64,000 nt of DNA from an uncultured Planktomarina sp. (lineage in GTDB: Bacteria; Pseudomonadota; Alphaproteobacteria; Rhodobacterales; Rhodobacteraceae), in contig CAJIZA010000003.1 of assembly GCA_905181815.1 (NCBI GenBank), forward strand, positions 558,001 through 622,000. The letters are read 5' to 3'. This document shows, one piece after another, positions 1 to 8,626 of the stretch. The translations under genes were made by a program, and so were the position numbers. Positions within the stretch are counted from its first letter, which is position 1. Every line of letters begins with the position of its first letter. The notes under the pieces are model-generated. The model saw nothing but the letters and a program-made list of their open reading frames with translations, ran no database searches and was not told the origin of the DNA.

Positions 1-584
1 ATTATTGATGAAAAAGAGGAATATAAGTTTACCACTGTACTTGGCACATCGTCATCGAATAAGCGGGCTGTTACCCCTACAAGTGCATAAAAAACTGCCG
101 CGGCTAAAGGAAACAGTGCGTACGAAGAAAAGCCTTCAGCGCCTGGTTGAATAACCATTATGACTCCAAGAAAGCCAATTAAAACTGCACTCCAGCGTAT
201 CCAGCCTACACGCTCTCCTAAAATTGGAATTGCAAACGCGGTGGTAAATAATGCGGTTGAGTAGCTAATGGTAGACGCCGTGGCAAAAGCCATTACTCCC
301 AACGAAATATAGAAGCTAAGCTGAGCAAACGTCACAATAGCACCACGTAAAAGAGCTAGCTTCCATTGGCGTATTTTTAATGTCGTACCACTTGTACGCC
401 ACGTCCTAGATGACCACAGTGCTATCAGCGTTGGAAATAGCCCAAACAGGTTTCGCCAAACAGCAAGCTCGGTGGCGGAGTAATCTTTTGAGAGATGCTT
501 GATAATCAGCCCCATCCCATCAAAGAGTGTCAATGCGATGAGACTTAAAATGATAGCTAAGCCAGTTCGATCTTGAGAGTGCAT
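1..584 (-). CDS. DMT/EamA-family membrane transporter, C-terminus cut by window edge
   Basis: The minus strand is open from an ATG at 582-584 to the window edge, giving 194 residues with no stop. The product is very hydrophobic, with about six predicted membrane helices and the EamA pattern of paired helices: an early ALTLFDGMGLIIKHLS helix, VWRNLFGLFPTL in the second, and the typical ILGERVGWIRWSAVLIGFLG segment near residues 125-145. Members of the family export or import small metabolites across the inner membrane; the substrate cannot be told. The stretch is clearly poorer in GC than the genes after 1300 and lies on the 3' side of tRNA-Phe, so it may belong to transferred DNA. The rest of the gene lies outside the window. 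Confidence 0.85.
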   Translation of the reverse strand, partial: MHSQDRTGLAIILSLIALTLFDGMGLIIKHLSKDYSATELAVWRNLFGLFPTLIALWSSRTWRTSGTTLKIRQWKLALLRGAIVTFAQLSFYISLGVMAFATASTISYSTALFTTAFAIPILGERVGWIRWSAVLIGFLGVIMVIQPGAEGFSSYALFPLAAAVFYALVGVTARLFDDDVPSTVVNLYSSFSSI

Positions 585-1077
585 AAGGCTCCATGGAAAT
601 ACTTTCAATTTTTTAACTCTAGAAGAAATTGCTAATTAAAGATGTCAAAAAACGACTAAGAAATACTTTTTTTAAGTCTTAAACGCTCTTGAGTAAGAAG
701 CCATGCGGTATGTAAATTAGCAAATGCGATAGTAGTAGTTTTAGCAGGGCTGAGCCTGTCAGCTGCAGTTTTATCAACGGTTACACTGTAGCTAGGATTT
801 TATTGAAGACGCTTCCTTTAAGCCTGGCGCCTGCGCGCGCCGGAGTCGTCAGTGTTTGATCTGGCGGTACGTAAAGTGCCAGTCAGTGTGATCATTCTGC
901 CAATTTTATTTTTGAACTCAACAGTGATGAATGGGTCAGGTATTATAAATAGGCGTACCCTGAAATAATCTTGCATAGTGGGGGGGGGTGCAAGAGATAA
1001 AAGGTGATTATTTAGGTGGATAAAGTTTGTTCATAAATTATTCAGTTTATTTTTATCAAATATTTGTTTGATTTATG
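585..1077. other. AT-rich non-genic stretch beside tRNA-Phe
   Basis: I see no convincing gene here. One short minus-strand frame runs from an ATG at 974-976 to TAA at 818-820 (52 residues, no recognisable family and no Shine-Dalgarno, because a run of nine C lies just upstream). On the plus strand near 702-800 a 25-codon segment without a start codon reads like a signal peptide or membrane helix (LANAIVVVLAGLSLSAAVL) and then stops, so it could be a decayed remnant. A G-tract of nine lies at about 980-988. Composition differs from the following housekeeping genes. Confidence 0.5.
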
Positions 1078-1152
1078 TGGTGCCCGGGGGCGGATTTGAA
1101 CCACCGACACGAGGATTTTCAGTCCACTGCTCTACCCCTGAGCTACCCGGGC
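1078..1152 (-). tRNA. tRNA-Phe (GAA)
   Basis: Read on the minus strand, a 75-nt cloverleaf folds with acceptor arms GCCCGGG/CCCGGGC, the D-arm GCTC...GAGC, an anticodon loop CTGAAAA giving GAA, and the T-loop GGTTCAAATCC. The CCA end is encoded at 1078-1080. The 3' end faces the AT-rich DNA at 1-1077. tRNA-Phe 3' ends are common integration sites for genomic islands. Confidence 0.96.
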
Positions 1153-1308
1153 ATGGGTGAGGGTCTTCCTCGAGGCTGAGGCGTATTTAGGCGACCCGCT
1201 TGCGACTGTCCAGCTGATTCCGTGGATTTTCTCTGCAAAAAGGTCGAAAATAAAATTTGCAGGATTTGAAACGTTCAGCCGTCTGTCTAGGCGGGCTATG
1301 CTGTGGGG

Positions 1309-1482
1309 CTAGGCCTCCGCGTCGCTGGCTTCACTTTCAACTTCAGAGCTATCGCTTTCATCATCATTTGCAATCACATAGCCGCCAATCAACCATTTGC
1401 TGAGGTCAATGTCTTTGCACCGAGCAGAGCAAAAGGGGCGATGCTCTGGTTCGGTTGGTTTTTTGCAGATGGGGCAACTCAT
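1309..1482 (-). CDS. yacG: DNA gyrase inhibitor YacG, zinc-binding protein
   Basis: A 57-residue protein with four zinc-ligand cysteines at C3, C6, C18 and C22 (CPIC...CSARC) followed by the family signature [12 protein letters not shown]. YacG of E. coli binds a single zinc and inhibits GyrB; this copy is assigned by that signature and by its size. The tail after residue 40 is strongly acidic (alternating D/E/S). The ATG overlaps the stop codon of the upstream RNase E/G gene as ATGA, so translation is probably coupled. It is the last gene of the minus-strand operon before tRNA-Phe. Confidence 0.93.
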   Translation of the reverse strand: MSCPICKKPTEPEHRPFCSARCKDIDLSKWLIGGYVIANDDESDSSEVESEASDAEA

Positions 1483-2501
1483 GTCAGGACATCTTGCACC
1501 AAAGGGCGCTCGCGTTTGCGTTTCAGCTCGCCATGGCCCAGTGGGGTCCAGCCGATAAATTCAGTGGCCACAGGGCAGCTGCGCAACGCGGCGCGCAGGG
1601 CCACTTCGATCGGTTTGCGATCTCGTTTGCTCATCGGCGCAAAATCAATTGCGATTTGCCCAGAAAACCCCCGCAGACGCAATTGGCGGGGCAGATCTTT
1701 TGCTGCAGCTAGGTTCACCTTAAGCGCTGCTGCGGGTGAGAGGTCATTGCCGGTGTTGATATCTACGGTGATCATGGCGCGTGTGCGCTCAATGAACATG
1801 CCGCCACTGCCCAGCGGCACCCAAGCCTCCTGTGCAGCCTCGATTTGATCTAAAGCTCCGCTGCCTTCGAGATCATCATTGGCGGTAAGCACATCTGTCA
1901 CATCAGACCATTCGCGCCAGGCCTGCACATGCGGATCATCGCCTTCGAGTAGAACCTCGGGGTCTTGCCCAGTTTCCGCGGCGATGGCCTCAGCGGTGGC
2001 GCGCATGGTTTGAATGTCCTCGGCAATCTCCTCGAGATCTGCCGCCGCCGCTGCGCTGCGGATGATAAGCCCCATATCAGAGCCTTCCATTGCAGATTTG
2101 GCCAAAAGCGTGAGCGCATCGCGCAGATCATCAGAGGAGATTTGCCGTGAGATATTAAGGCCGGGTTGATCCGGAGTGACAATCGCATAACGGCTTTTAA
2201 ATAATATTCTTTGGGTGACCGGATCTGCCTTGCCATCTTCGGCAAAGCCTGAGGTTTGCACAGTGAGGGTCTGACCGGGGGCCAATCCCTTGGCCTTTTT
2301 CAGGAACCCTGTGCCATTGGGCAGGCGAAGGATCACGCCACCAATGCCCTTTACCGGGCGATCGACCACAGCGCGCAAAAGACTGCTGAGGGGCAGGCGA
2401 TTAAGATCTTCGACAAGTACGTCGTGCAATATCCCATCGACCAAAAGCGCCGCGACCTTGGCATTGCCAATGTGGCCCAGAACAACTTGCTGGCCCTTCA
2501 T
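1479..2501 (-). CDS. Ribonuclease E/G family protein (short form)
   Basis: A 340-residue protein carrying the catalytic core of the RNase E/G family. Visible elements are an N-terminal S1-like region (residues 1-110), the metal-site motif around D247 (VDINTGN, 246-252) and the second acidic site at D286 (IAIDF). These correspond to the two magnesium-binding aspartates of E. coli RNase E. The zinc link and the long C-terminal degradosome scaffold are absent, so this is the short form seen in alphaproteobacteria next to maf and yacG. Its likely role is rRNA or mRNA processing. The start chosen at 2501 overlaps the maf stop (ATGA); a longer frame upstream would only shadow maf. Confidence 0.9.
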   Translation of the reverse strand: MKGQQVVLGHIGNAKVAALLVDGILHDVLVEDLNRLPLSSLLRAVVDRPVKGIGGVILRLPNGTGFLKKAKGLAPGQTLTVQTSGFAEDGKADPVTQRILFKSRYAIVTPDQPGLNISRQISSDDLRDALTLLAKSAMEGSDMGLIIRSAAAAADLEEIAEDIQTMRATAEAIAAETGQDPEVLLEGDDPHVQAWREWSDVTDVLTANDDLEGSGALDQIEAAQEAWVPLGSGGMFIERTRAMITVDINTGNDLSPAAALKVNLAAAKDLPRQLRLRGFSGQIAIDFAPMSKRDRKPIEVALRAALRSCPVATEFIGWTPLGHGELKRKRERPLVQDVLT

Positions 2502-3112
2502 AATTGCCCCCAAATATTGAGCCCTGCGGCCTGAAGTAAATGAGCGGTCTCCGGGAGGGGCAAGCCCATGATCGCTGGGTAGGAGCCGGAAATCCAAGGG
2601 ATGAAGGCGCCTGCAGGCCCCTGGATGCCATAAGCGCCGGCCTTGCCCTGCCAATCCCCCGTGGCCAGATAGCCCTCAAGCTCTTGTGGTGAGAGGCGTT
2701 TCATCTGCACGGTTGAGACCACATCTTTTTGCCAAATAAGCTCAGTGGTTTTAACGGCCACCGCGGTGATAACCTTATGTCGGCGGCCGGAGAGCTTTTG
2801 TAGGAAGGCGCGCGCCTCGTCTCTATCGGCCGGCTTACCCATGATGCGGCGCCCGAGGGCGACCGTGGTGTCGGCGCAGAGAATGATCTCATCCGCGCCT
2901 GCGGGCAATGCTGCTGCCTTGGCAGCCGTGATGCGGTTGCAATAGCTGCGCGGCAATTCTCCCTTTAGAGGGGTTTCATCCACATCCGGTGCGCGCACGC
3001 CGGCCGGACATAGACCCAAAACCGCCAGCAATTCACGCCGGCGGGGGCTTCCTGATCCCAAGATCAGTTGTTTACTTAAAACGGTAATTGATCCGTCCTT
3101 TAGACAAATCAT
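2498..3112 (-). CDS. maf: Maf family nucleotide pyrophosphatase
   Basis: A 204-residue Maf/Ham1-fold protein. Characteristic elements are SPRRR (22-26), DVDET (43-47), the metal-site aspartate D81 in ADTTV, and [10 protein letters not shown] in the C-terminal half. Maf proteins hydrolyse non-canonical or modified nucleoside triphosphates and are linked to cell-division arrest. The ATG at 3112 makes the gene overlap infA by about 41 bases. A shorter product starting near the LILGSGS segment would need a non-ATG start, so the exact start is uncertain. The stop overlaps the RNase E/G start. Confidence 0.92.
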   Translation of the reverse strand: MICLKDGSITVLSKQLILGSGSPRRRELLAVLGLCPAGVRAPDVDETPLKGELPRSYCNRITAAKAAALPAGADEIILCADTTVALGRRIMGKPADRDEARAFLQKLSGRRHKVITAVAVKTTELIWQKDVVSTVQMKRLSPQELEGYLATGDWQGKAGAYGIQGPAGAFIPWISGSYPAIMGLPLPETAHLLQAAGLNIWGQL

Positions 3113-3290
3113 AGGGGGTCATTGCAACTTGTACTTTATCGCCAGTCAAAACCCGAATTCGGTTTTTGCGCATTTTGCCTGCCATTGTTGCAACGATCTC
3201 ATGGCCATTTTCCAGCTCAACCCGAAACGTCGCGTTGGGCAAGAGCTCCTTTACGACACCGGGAAATTCGAGTGGTTCTTCCTTCGCCAT
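3072..3290 (-). CDS. infA: Translation initiation factor IF-1
   Basis: A 72-residue protein with the full IF-1 OB-fold. [13 protein letters not shown] opens the protein, [20 protein letters not shown] forms the centre, and the protein ends [12 protein letters not shown]-1 binds the ribosomal A site during initiation. I chose the ATG at 3290 because the family starts with MAKE and a purine-rich GGAGAGACC lies just upstream; a longer frame adds 21 residues unlike IF-1. The 202-base gap before it (3291-3492) holds no other gene and probably contains an internal promoter for infA, which is expected to be strongly expressed. Confidence 0.97.
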   Translation of the reverse strand: MAKEEPLEFPGVVKELLPNATFRVELENGHEIVATMAGKMRKNRIRVLTGDKVQVAMTPYDLSKGRINYRFK

Positions 3291-3492
3291 GGTCTCTCCT
3301 TCAAAAAAGCCTGACCTCATGTCACGCGTGTCCCTAAATGATCGGAGTTGCACAATTTTTCAAGTCAGATTCCGCGTAAATTCTTCAAAATCTCGTCTGT
3401 GAGGCGTGAATTTTGAAGCTATACTCTATTTGGGGGTGGCGCAGCGATGAAGAATCATCAAAATCAATTAAAACTATGGCGTTTAGTGGTGC

Positions 3493-3951
3493 CTAGATGT
3501 CCTCTTTGGGAGGGCCAAATTTTGCGATTAACTGCTCAATGATCTGATCTCTGGCCTGACGATAGGCTTCTAGTTTTTGATCGCGGGTCTCGCCCGTGGC
3601 AGTCGGATCCATGATAGACCAGTACTCGACTTGCAGCGCATAGAAGCGTGTAATCTCTTTTGCCTTACTTTGGCTGGCGGGGGAGAGCGCGACGATGAGA
3701 TCAAAAGAAGAGAGCTCATCACCCAACTTTTGCATTTCGTCGAAGGACCGCGTCTTATGGCGTGCCAGCTCAATCCCGAGCTCAGCGCAAACGGAAATGG
3801 CAAATCCATCGACATCCATATCAGCCAAAACACCGGCTGATTGTACGTAGGTTTCATGGCCGTAGAATTTCTTCATAAGGCCTTCCGCCATGGGAGAGCG
3901 CACAGCATTGTGGTCGCAGCAAAACAAAACAGATTGAGGAAGCTGGGGCAT
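3493..3951 (-). CDS. Low-molecular-weight phosphotyrosine phosphatase / arsenate reductase-like protein
   Basis: 152 residues with the LMW-PTP P-loop near the N-terminus: C12-DHNAV-R18-S, the C-X5-R-S pattern. The general acid is probably D115 in MDPTATG. The family covers protein-tyrosine phosphatases and the thioredoxin-linked arsenate reductases. The CDHNAVRSPMAEG form resembles the copy found in alphaproteobacteria beside UPF0262 and hisD, whose substrate is not established. It follows UPF0262 by 5 bases in the same operon, so a housekeeping role is more likely than arsenic resistance; no ars genes are nearby. Confidence 0.85.
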   Translation of the reverse strand: MPQLPQSVLFCCDHNAVRSPMAEGLMKKFYGHETYVQSAGVLADMDVDGFAISVCAELGIELARHKTRSFDEMQKLGDELSSFDLIVALSPASQSKAKEITRFYALQVEYWSIMDPTATGETRDQKLEAYRQARDQIIEQLIAKFGPPKEDI

Positions 3952-3956
3952 CTAAG

Positions 3957-4436
3957 TTATTCCCCGAAATGTAAAACGCAAATAAGGGTGAACAGGCGAC
4001 GCGCCGTCTTTTCATCAATATTGGCTTTGCCATTGAGGCGCTCTTGTAGAACCCGCGCGCCTTCGTTGTGGATTCCGCGCCGGGCCATATCGATGGTTTC
4101 AATCTGGCTGGGGGGGAGGGTCTTCACGGCTTCAAAGTAGCTTTTACAAATTTGAAAGTAGTCTTTCACCACTTGGCGAAAGGGGCCAAGGGACAGGTGA
4201 AACTCAGCGGCTTTCACTCTATCTTCTGTGGTGAGATCAAAGACCAAGCGCCGGTCGCGTATTGACAGTTCCAACCTATAGGGCCCGCTTGGTGGTGGGA
4301 TCTCGTCCCGGGCCGGTAAGGCGAAGCTGTTTCCTTCCAAGAGATCAAAAATCGCCACCTTCCGCTCTTGATCAATTTCAGGAGTGGGGGGCGGGAGATT
4401 GCTGTCGTCCAGCGATATTTTTGAAATGTAGCTCAT
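3957..4436 (-). CDS. UPF0262 family protein
   Basis: A 159-residue conserved protein of unknown function. Recognised by its family pattern: an N-terminal ISKISLDD segment, a central PYRLELSIRDRRLVFD strand region, the stretch FHLSLGPFRQVVKDYFQICKSY in which a helix begins, and the C-terminal RRGIHNEGARVLQERL followed by ARRLFTLICVLHF. No signal peptide, membrane segment or catalytic motif is visible. Its ATG shares bases with the hisD stop (TAATG), pointing to translational coupling. In alphaproteobacteria this gene is nearly always next to hisD, but I know of no demonstrated function. Confidence 0.88.
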   Translation of the reverse strand: MSYISKISLDDSNLPPPTPEIDQERKVAIFDLLEGNSFALPARDEIPPPSGPYRLELSIRDRRLVFDLTTEDRVKAAEFHLSLGPFRQVVKDYFQICKSYFEAVKTLPPSQIETIDMARRGIHNEGARVLQERLNGKANIDEKTARRLFTLICVLHFGE

Positions 4437-5737
4437 TATCTATTCAGTTTATCTAACCGACTGCGCACTGACAATCCATGCGCTTCAAGGCCTTCAGAAA
4501 TGGCCAAAACCTCAGCAGCAGGACCGATTGCGGCCAAGGAAGACGGGGTCATTTTGGTTAAAGTGGTGCGTTTGACGAAATCCATAACAGAGAGGCCGGA
4601 GGAGAAGCGCGCAGACCGTGCAGTTGGCAGCACATGATTGGGTCCGCCAATATAATCTCCGATTGCCTCTGGCGTCCAAGCGCCAAGGAAAATTGCGCCC
4701 GCATGGGTGATTTGCGCGGCTAAGCTTTCGGGATCAGCGACACAGAGTTCCAAATGTTCAGGCGCGAGCTGATTGGATAAGGCCGCGGCCTCTGCCATAT
4801 CATTGACCACTATCACTGCGCCAAAATCGCGCCACGATGCACCAGCAATTGCACTTCGTTCCAAAGTTTCCAACTGCCGGGTAACTGCCTGCTTCACCTT
4901 CTCACCAAATTCCGCATCATCGGTGATCAAAATGGATTGTGCGCTTTCGTCATGCTCGGCTTGGCTGAGCAAATCTGTTGCGATCCACGCTGGATCATTA
5001 TCCCCATCGGCGATCACGAGAATTTCGGACGGTCCGGCGATCATATCAATGCCGACTTTACCAAAGACTCGCCGCTTGGCTGCGGCGACGAATGCATTGC
5101 CGGGTCCAGTAATTTTATCGACTGGGGCAATGGTGTCAGTGCCGTAGGCCAGCGCGGCAATGGCCTGCGCACCACCAATGCGGTAAATCTCATCCACCCC
5201 GGCGATATGCGCGGCTAAAAGCACCAGCGGATTTGTTACTCCGTCTGGCGTTGGTACGCAGATTGCTAAGCGCTCAACCCCGGCCACTTTGGCAGGGACT
5301 GCATTCATCAGCACGGAAGAAGGATAGGAGGCCAGCCCACCGGGCACATAAAGCCCTGCTGCCGATACGGGGGTCCAGCGCCAGCCCAATTGTGCACCAG
5401 TTTCATCTTCCCATTGGGCATCTGCCGGCAGTTGCCGCACGTGATAGGCGCGAATACGATCTGCGGCCAGTTCTAGCGCCTCGCGTTCGGCGGTGGGCAC
5501 GGTTGCGCAATGGGCAATGATCTCTTCGCGTGAAAAAGCCAAAGTGTTGGGCGTCAGATTAAGCCGGTCAAATTTTTCGGTTAGCTCAATTACCGCTTTG
5601 TCTCCGCGGGCGCGCACATCTGCGATGATATCTGCGACAATGGCATCCACATCAGGGCTGTCTTCCCGCTTCGCTGTAAGCAAGGCCAGAAAGCAGGCTT
5701 CAAAATCAGCCTGATTGATATTCAGAATTTGTGGCAT
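4436..5737 (-). CDS. hisD: Histidinol dehydrogenase
   Basis: A 433-residue enzyme catalysing the last two NAD-dependent oxidations from L-histidinol to L-histidine. Family marks include YVPGGLASYPSSVLM, the NAD-site region KITGPGNAFVAAAKR, zinc ligands Q and H in SQAEHDESAQ, the catalytic E-H pair in APEHLEL, and the distal zinc histidine in GLEAHGLSVR. I chose the ATG at 5737 because GGGGGA lies just before it; a TTG four codons upstream is possible. No other his genes are nearby, which is common in this order. A 65-base gap separates it from the DUF2948 gene upstream. Confidence 0.96.
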   Translation of the reverse strand: MPQILNINQADFEACFLALLTAKREDSPDVDAIVADIIADVRARGDKAVIELTEKFDRLNLTPNTLAFSREEIIAHCATVPTAEREALELAADRIRAYHVRQLPADAQWEDETGAQLGWRWTPVSAAGLYVPGGLASYPSSVLMNAVPAKVAGVERLAICVPTPDGVTNPLVLLAAHIAGVDEIYRIGGAQAIAALAYGTDTIAPVDKITGPGNAFVAAAKRRVFGKVGIDMIAGPSEILVIADGDNDPAWIATDLLSQAEHDESAQSILITDDAEFGEKVKQAVTRQLETLERSAIAGASWRDFGAVIVVNDMAEAAALSNQLAPEHLELCVADPESLAAQITHAGAIFLGAWTPEAIGDYIGGPNHVLPTARSARFSSGLSVMDFVKRTTLTKMTPSSLAAIGPAAEVLAISEGLEAHGLSVRSRLDKLNR

Positions 5738-5802
5738 TCGATCCCCCAAGATTGCCCTGACTTATCGCGATGTCGCCCAAGCCTCAAGCCAATCGCTATG
5801 GA

Positions 5803-6262
5803 TTAATCGTGGCTGGGCGTTTGGTTGGTTGGGGAGGCATAGGGGCGTGTTACATCGCGCAGGCCGACTTCAAGCGCTTCCATCTCAAGCCGTATCGCGC
5901 CATCGCCCGCCAAAGTGAGCAGGCAAGAGCCTGTTCCATCAGTCGCTGGGATGAATATGATACTTAGCAAGCTCAGGATCAGATCTGGATCTGTGCGGTT
6001 GAACCCTTGGGTTTGAACCGCTTTGACATCCTCAAAGCTTAGGACCGATTGCACGCGCTCGGCCTGAGACGCTTCACGAGCCTCCCAGCGGAAAGCGGTT
6101 GAGCAGCAATGCAAAACGACGTTCTCTGGCGTGCCAGATCATCTGCGCCATGGGCAGGACCGCATCTTGGGTCATGGCAGAGAGCACTTGTAAATCTTCC
6201 GCATCAAAGGCGATCAAGCGCAGAGGCTTGTCCATGGCGTCTTCAAAGCGGGCATCACTCAT
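5803..6262 (-). pseudogene. DUF2948 family protein, interrupted by a +1 frameshift
   Basis: Two overlapping frames together spell one DUF2948 protein of about 152 residues. The first (from ATG 6262) runs to RRFALLLNRF and then leaves the family sequence, stopping after PLGGS. The second picks up with FRWEAREASQAERVQSVLSF and continues to the family end TRPYASPTNQTPSHD. One surplus base lies in TTTCCGC (plus-strand GG at 6090-6091). Removing it restores the family's NRFRWE. The start overlaps the murA stop (ATGA). The function of DUF2948 is unknown. Either the gene is freshly broken or the base is a sequencing error. Confidence 0.85.
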
Positions 6263-7527
6263 TGGCCTGTGATCCGCTCAATTTTAGCGCCACAATTGCC
6301 GAGCTTTTCTTCCACCCGCTCATAGCCGCGGTCGAGATGGTAGACACGGTTGACCAAAGTCTCGCCTTCGGCTGCAAGGCCGGCCAGGATCAAAGAGACA
6401 GAGGCGCGGAGATCTGTAGCCATAACCGGAGCCCCTTTTAAGCGCTCCACGCCGGTGACCGTCGCCATGCCGCCATTCACCTCAATTTTCGCCCCCATGC
6501 GGCTCAGTTCGGGCGCATGCATGAAGCGGTTTTCAAATATTTTTTCTTCTAAAACAGAGGTTCCCTTGCCCGTACAAAGCAGCGCCATCATCTGGGCCTG
6601 TAAATCCGTCGGAAAGCCAGGAAAGGGTTCAGTGGTCACGCTGATGGCTTTGATATCTGCATTTGTACGTTTCACTTTGAGACCGTGCGGGGTTTGCTCA
6701 ACGCTAATGCCTGCTTCGTCCAGTTTCTCGCAAAAAGCAGCCAGAAGTTCAATTTTCCCACCAAGACATTCCACTTCGCCGCCCGTTATTGCCGGAGCCA
6801 GCATATAGGTACCAAGTTCAATGCGGTCTGTCACAACCGGATGGGTGGCCCCATGCAGCTGGTCTACCCCTTGGATGCAGATGGTGGAGGTGCCATGCCC
6901 GTCAATCTGCGCGCCCATAGCAATAAGGCATTCGGCGAGATCAACGATCTCTGGTTCACGCGCAGCCTGTTTCAATACGGTTGTGCCTTTAGCCAATGTT
7001 GCGGCCAAAAGAGCATTTTCCGTGGCGCCAACAGAGACGAAGGGAAATTCGATGGTCGCGCCTTTCAAACCTTGCGGCGCTTTGGCGTGGACATAGCCGT
7101 CGCGCAACTCAATCTGCGCCCCAAGTGCTTCCATCGCTTTGAGGTGCAGGTCAACTGGCCGCGCGCCGATGGCACATCCGCCGGGCAAAGAGACCACCGC
7201 TTGCCCTGCTCGCGCCAACATTGGCCCGAGTACGAGAATAGATGCGCGCATTTTGCGCACAATATCATAATCGGCCGTCAAATTGTCGAGTTTGTGGGAG
7301 GACATGGTTAAAACCTTGCCATCCTGCATGGAGGTGACTTCTGTCCCGAGGCTCTCAAGCAGAGCGCCCATGGTCTTGATGTCCGATAGGCGTGGCGCAT
7401 TAGTCAAAGTGATGGGCTCTTCGCTGAGCAAGGTGGCGGGCATCAAGGTCAGACAGGCGTTTTTTGCACCAGCAATGGGAATTTCTCCATGCAGCGCACC
7501 GCCGCCAGTTACCAAAATTGAATCCAT
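6259..7527 (-). CDS. murA: UDP-N-acetylglucosamine 1-carboxyvinyltransferase
   Basis: 422 residues, the normal length for MurA, which transfers enolpyruvate from PEP to UDP-GlcNAc in the first committed step of peptidoglycan synthesis. K22 in AGAKNA, R91/R94 in the IVRKMRAS segment, and the reactive cysteine C118 in [11 protein letters not shown] are in place, so the enzyme should be fosfomycin-sensitive. The two inside-out alpha/beta domains are complete and end in [18 protein letters not shown]. Its stop overlaps the DUF2948 start. It is the first large gene of the minus-strand operon. Confidence 0.97.
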   Translation of the reverse strand: MDSILVTGGGALHGEIPIAGAKNACLTLMPATLLSEEPITLTNAPRLSDIKTMGALLESLGTEVTSMQDGKVLTMSSHKLDNLTADYDIVRKMRASILVLGPMLARAGQAVVSLPGGCAIGARPVDLHLKAMEALGAQIELRDGYVHAKAPQGLKGATIEFPFVSVGATENALLAATLAKGTTVLKQAAREPEIVDLAECLIAMGAQIDGHGTSTICIQGVDQLHGATHPVVTDRIELGTYMLAPAITGGEVECLGGKIELLAAFCEKLDEAGISVEQTPHGLKVKRTNADIKAISVTTEPFPGFPTDLQAQMMALLCTGKGTSVLEEKIFENRFMHAPELSRMGAKIEVNGGMATVTGVERLKGAPVMATDLRASVSLILAGLAAEGETLVNRVYHLDRGYERVEEKLGNCGAKIERITGQ

Positions 7528-7683
7528 TCAGCTGTCCTTTTTGTCGGTTCCATCGCCGTGGGCCCGCGCCCGCGCCTGCGCCTGCGCCTTACGTCGGCCC
7601 ATATTCGCCTTCAGTGCCGCCTTCAAGCGCGCTTCACGCTCAGACTGGGCCGACTTCGGGGTTGATTTGTGATTGTCTTCCAT
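7528..7683 (-). CDS. Small basic conserved protein upstream of murA
   Basis: A 51-residue frame from ATG 7683 to TGA 7528-7530, ending directly against the murA ATG (TGAATG). The product is very basic in its middle (EREARLKAALKANMGRRKAQ) and then has an Ala-rich AQAQARARAH stretch encoded by near-repeats of GCGCAGG/GCGCGGG. Short proteins with the LKAALKANMGRRKAQ core occur before murA in related Rhodobacterales, as far as I recall, so the frame is probably real. It has no signal peptide or membrane helix. Function unknown; the charge would suit nucleic-acid or ribosome binding. Confidence 0.65.
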   Translation of the reverse strand: MEDNHKSTPKSAQSEREARLKAALKANMGRRKAQAQARARAHGDGTDKKDS

Positions 7684-7820
7684 TTCGATGGCTTAACTCA
7701 AGCTTTGCGCGCGGTCCAGCCGCTGGAACGCTTTGCCACGGCTTCGGGCGATATTCTGTAGATTTTGCTTATTCTTGGACTTGCGCCCAGGCCCAAGACT
7801 GTCTAAATCGCCCAACAGAT

Positions 7821-7895
7821 GCTGTGGTAGCTCAGTGGCAGAGCACACCCTTGGTAAGGGTGAGGTCGAGAGTTCAATCCTCTCTCACAGCACCA
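7821..7895 (+). tRNA. tRNA-Thr (GGT)
   Basis: A 75-nt cloverleaf with acceptor GCTGTGG paired to TCACAGC, D-arm GCTC...GAGC, anticodon stem CACCC/GGGTG around loop TTGGTAA (anticodon GGT, threonine), T-arm region GAGAGTTCAATCCTCTC and an encoded CCA end at 7893-7895. It stands alone between two divergent operons. The 278 bases after it (7896-8173) contain no gene that I can support. Confidence 0.96.
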
Positions 7896-8173
7896 TCCTC
7901 CTTTTCTGTCAATACGCCCTCGGGTAGAAATGTGTGGCGTCTGTCGGTCCGATGGGCGCGCCTTGCCTGTGCGCGTCTGTTTTATGCGTCATGGCACAAC
8001 GCAGTTTGACAATTTCGTTCACAACGCGCACACCAAAGGTTAACAAAACCTTGCACAGGGTGAAACAAGGGCCCCAAGCGTTCTGCGGGTATTGGTGGTT
8101 CGCATCACCCGTGATCAGGCTTCGGTGTTGGCTTTGATTATATTGATGTGCGGTTAATAATGGGGTGACACTA

Positions 8174-8626
8174 ATGGAATTGAAAGACGACATCATAATC
8201 AATGCGCCGCAGGACGTGGTTTATGCTGCATTGAATGACGTGGACATTTTGAAACAATGTATTCCTGGCTGCGAGGAGTTGGTCAAACATTCTGATACGG
8301 AATTGGAGGCAAAGGTCGTGCTGAAAGTAGGTCCGGTTAAAGCCAAATTTAGCGGTACCGTGACCTTAAGCCCCGACGCGCCGCCGGCTCGGTTTTCACT
8401 TACAGGGGCCGGCAATGGAGGCGCGGCCGGTTATGCCAAAGGGGGGGCAGAAGTGCATTTAGAAGCCCATCGGGAAGGTACGCTGCTGCGCTACACAGCC
8501 AAGGCTGAAATTGGAGGCAAGTTGGCGCAATTGGGGAGCCGGTTGATCCAGGGCACAGCGAAAAAGCTTGCGGCGAAGTTTTTTGGCAGTTTTGCCGAAC
8601 GGGTTGGAGCAGAGAATGCAGGCTGA
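8174..8626 (+). CDS. CoxG-like SRPBCC protein (carbon monoxide dehydrogenase subunit G family)
   Basis: 150 residues of the CoxG family: MELKDDIIINAPQDVVYAALNDVDILKQCIPGCEEL at the N-terminus is diagnostic, followed by the strand pattern TELEAKVVLKVGPVKAKF and a Gly-rich turn. In carboxydotrophs CoxG anchors CO dehydrogenase to the membrane; other members are lone SRPBCC-fold proteins beside molybdenum hydroxylases. The ATG at 8174 starts at the family N-terminus; a GTG three codons upstream is possible. The end overlaps the XdhC-like gene. No coxSLM genes are in the window. Confidence 0.88.
   Translation: MELKDDIIINAPQDVVYAALNDVDILKQCIPGCEELVKHSDTELEAKVVLKVGPVKAKFSGTVTLSPDAPPARFSLTGAGNGGAAGYAKGGAEVHLEAHREGTLLRYTAKAEIGGKLAQLGSRLIQGTAKKLAAKFFGSFAERVGAENAG

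Noticed and set aside
7909..8202. Minus-strand frame of 97 codons between tRNA-Thr and the CoxG-like gene
   Set aside because: No family, no ribosome site and low-complexity hydropathy; it overlaps the CoxG start.
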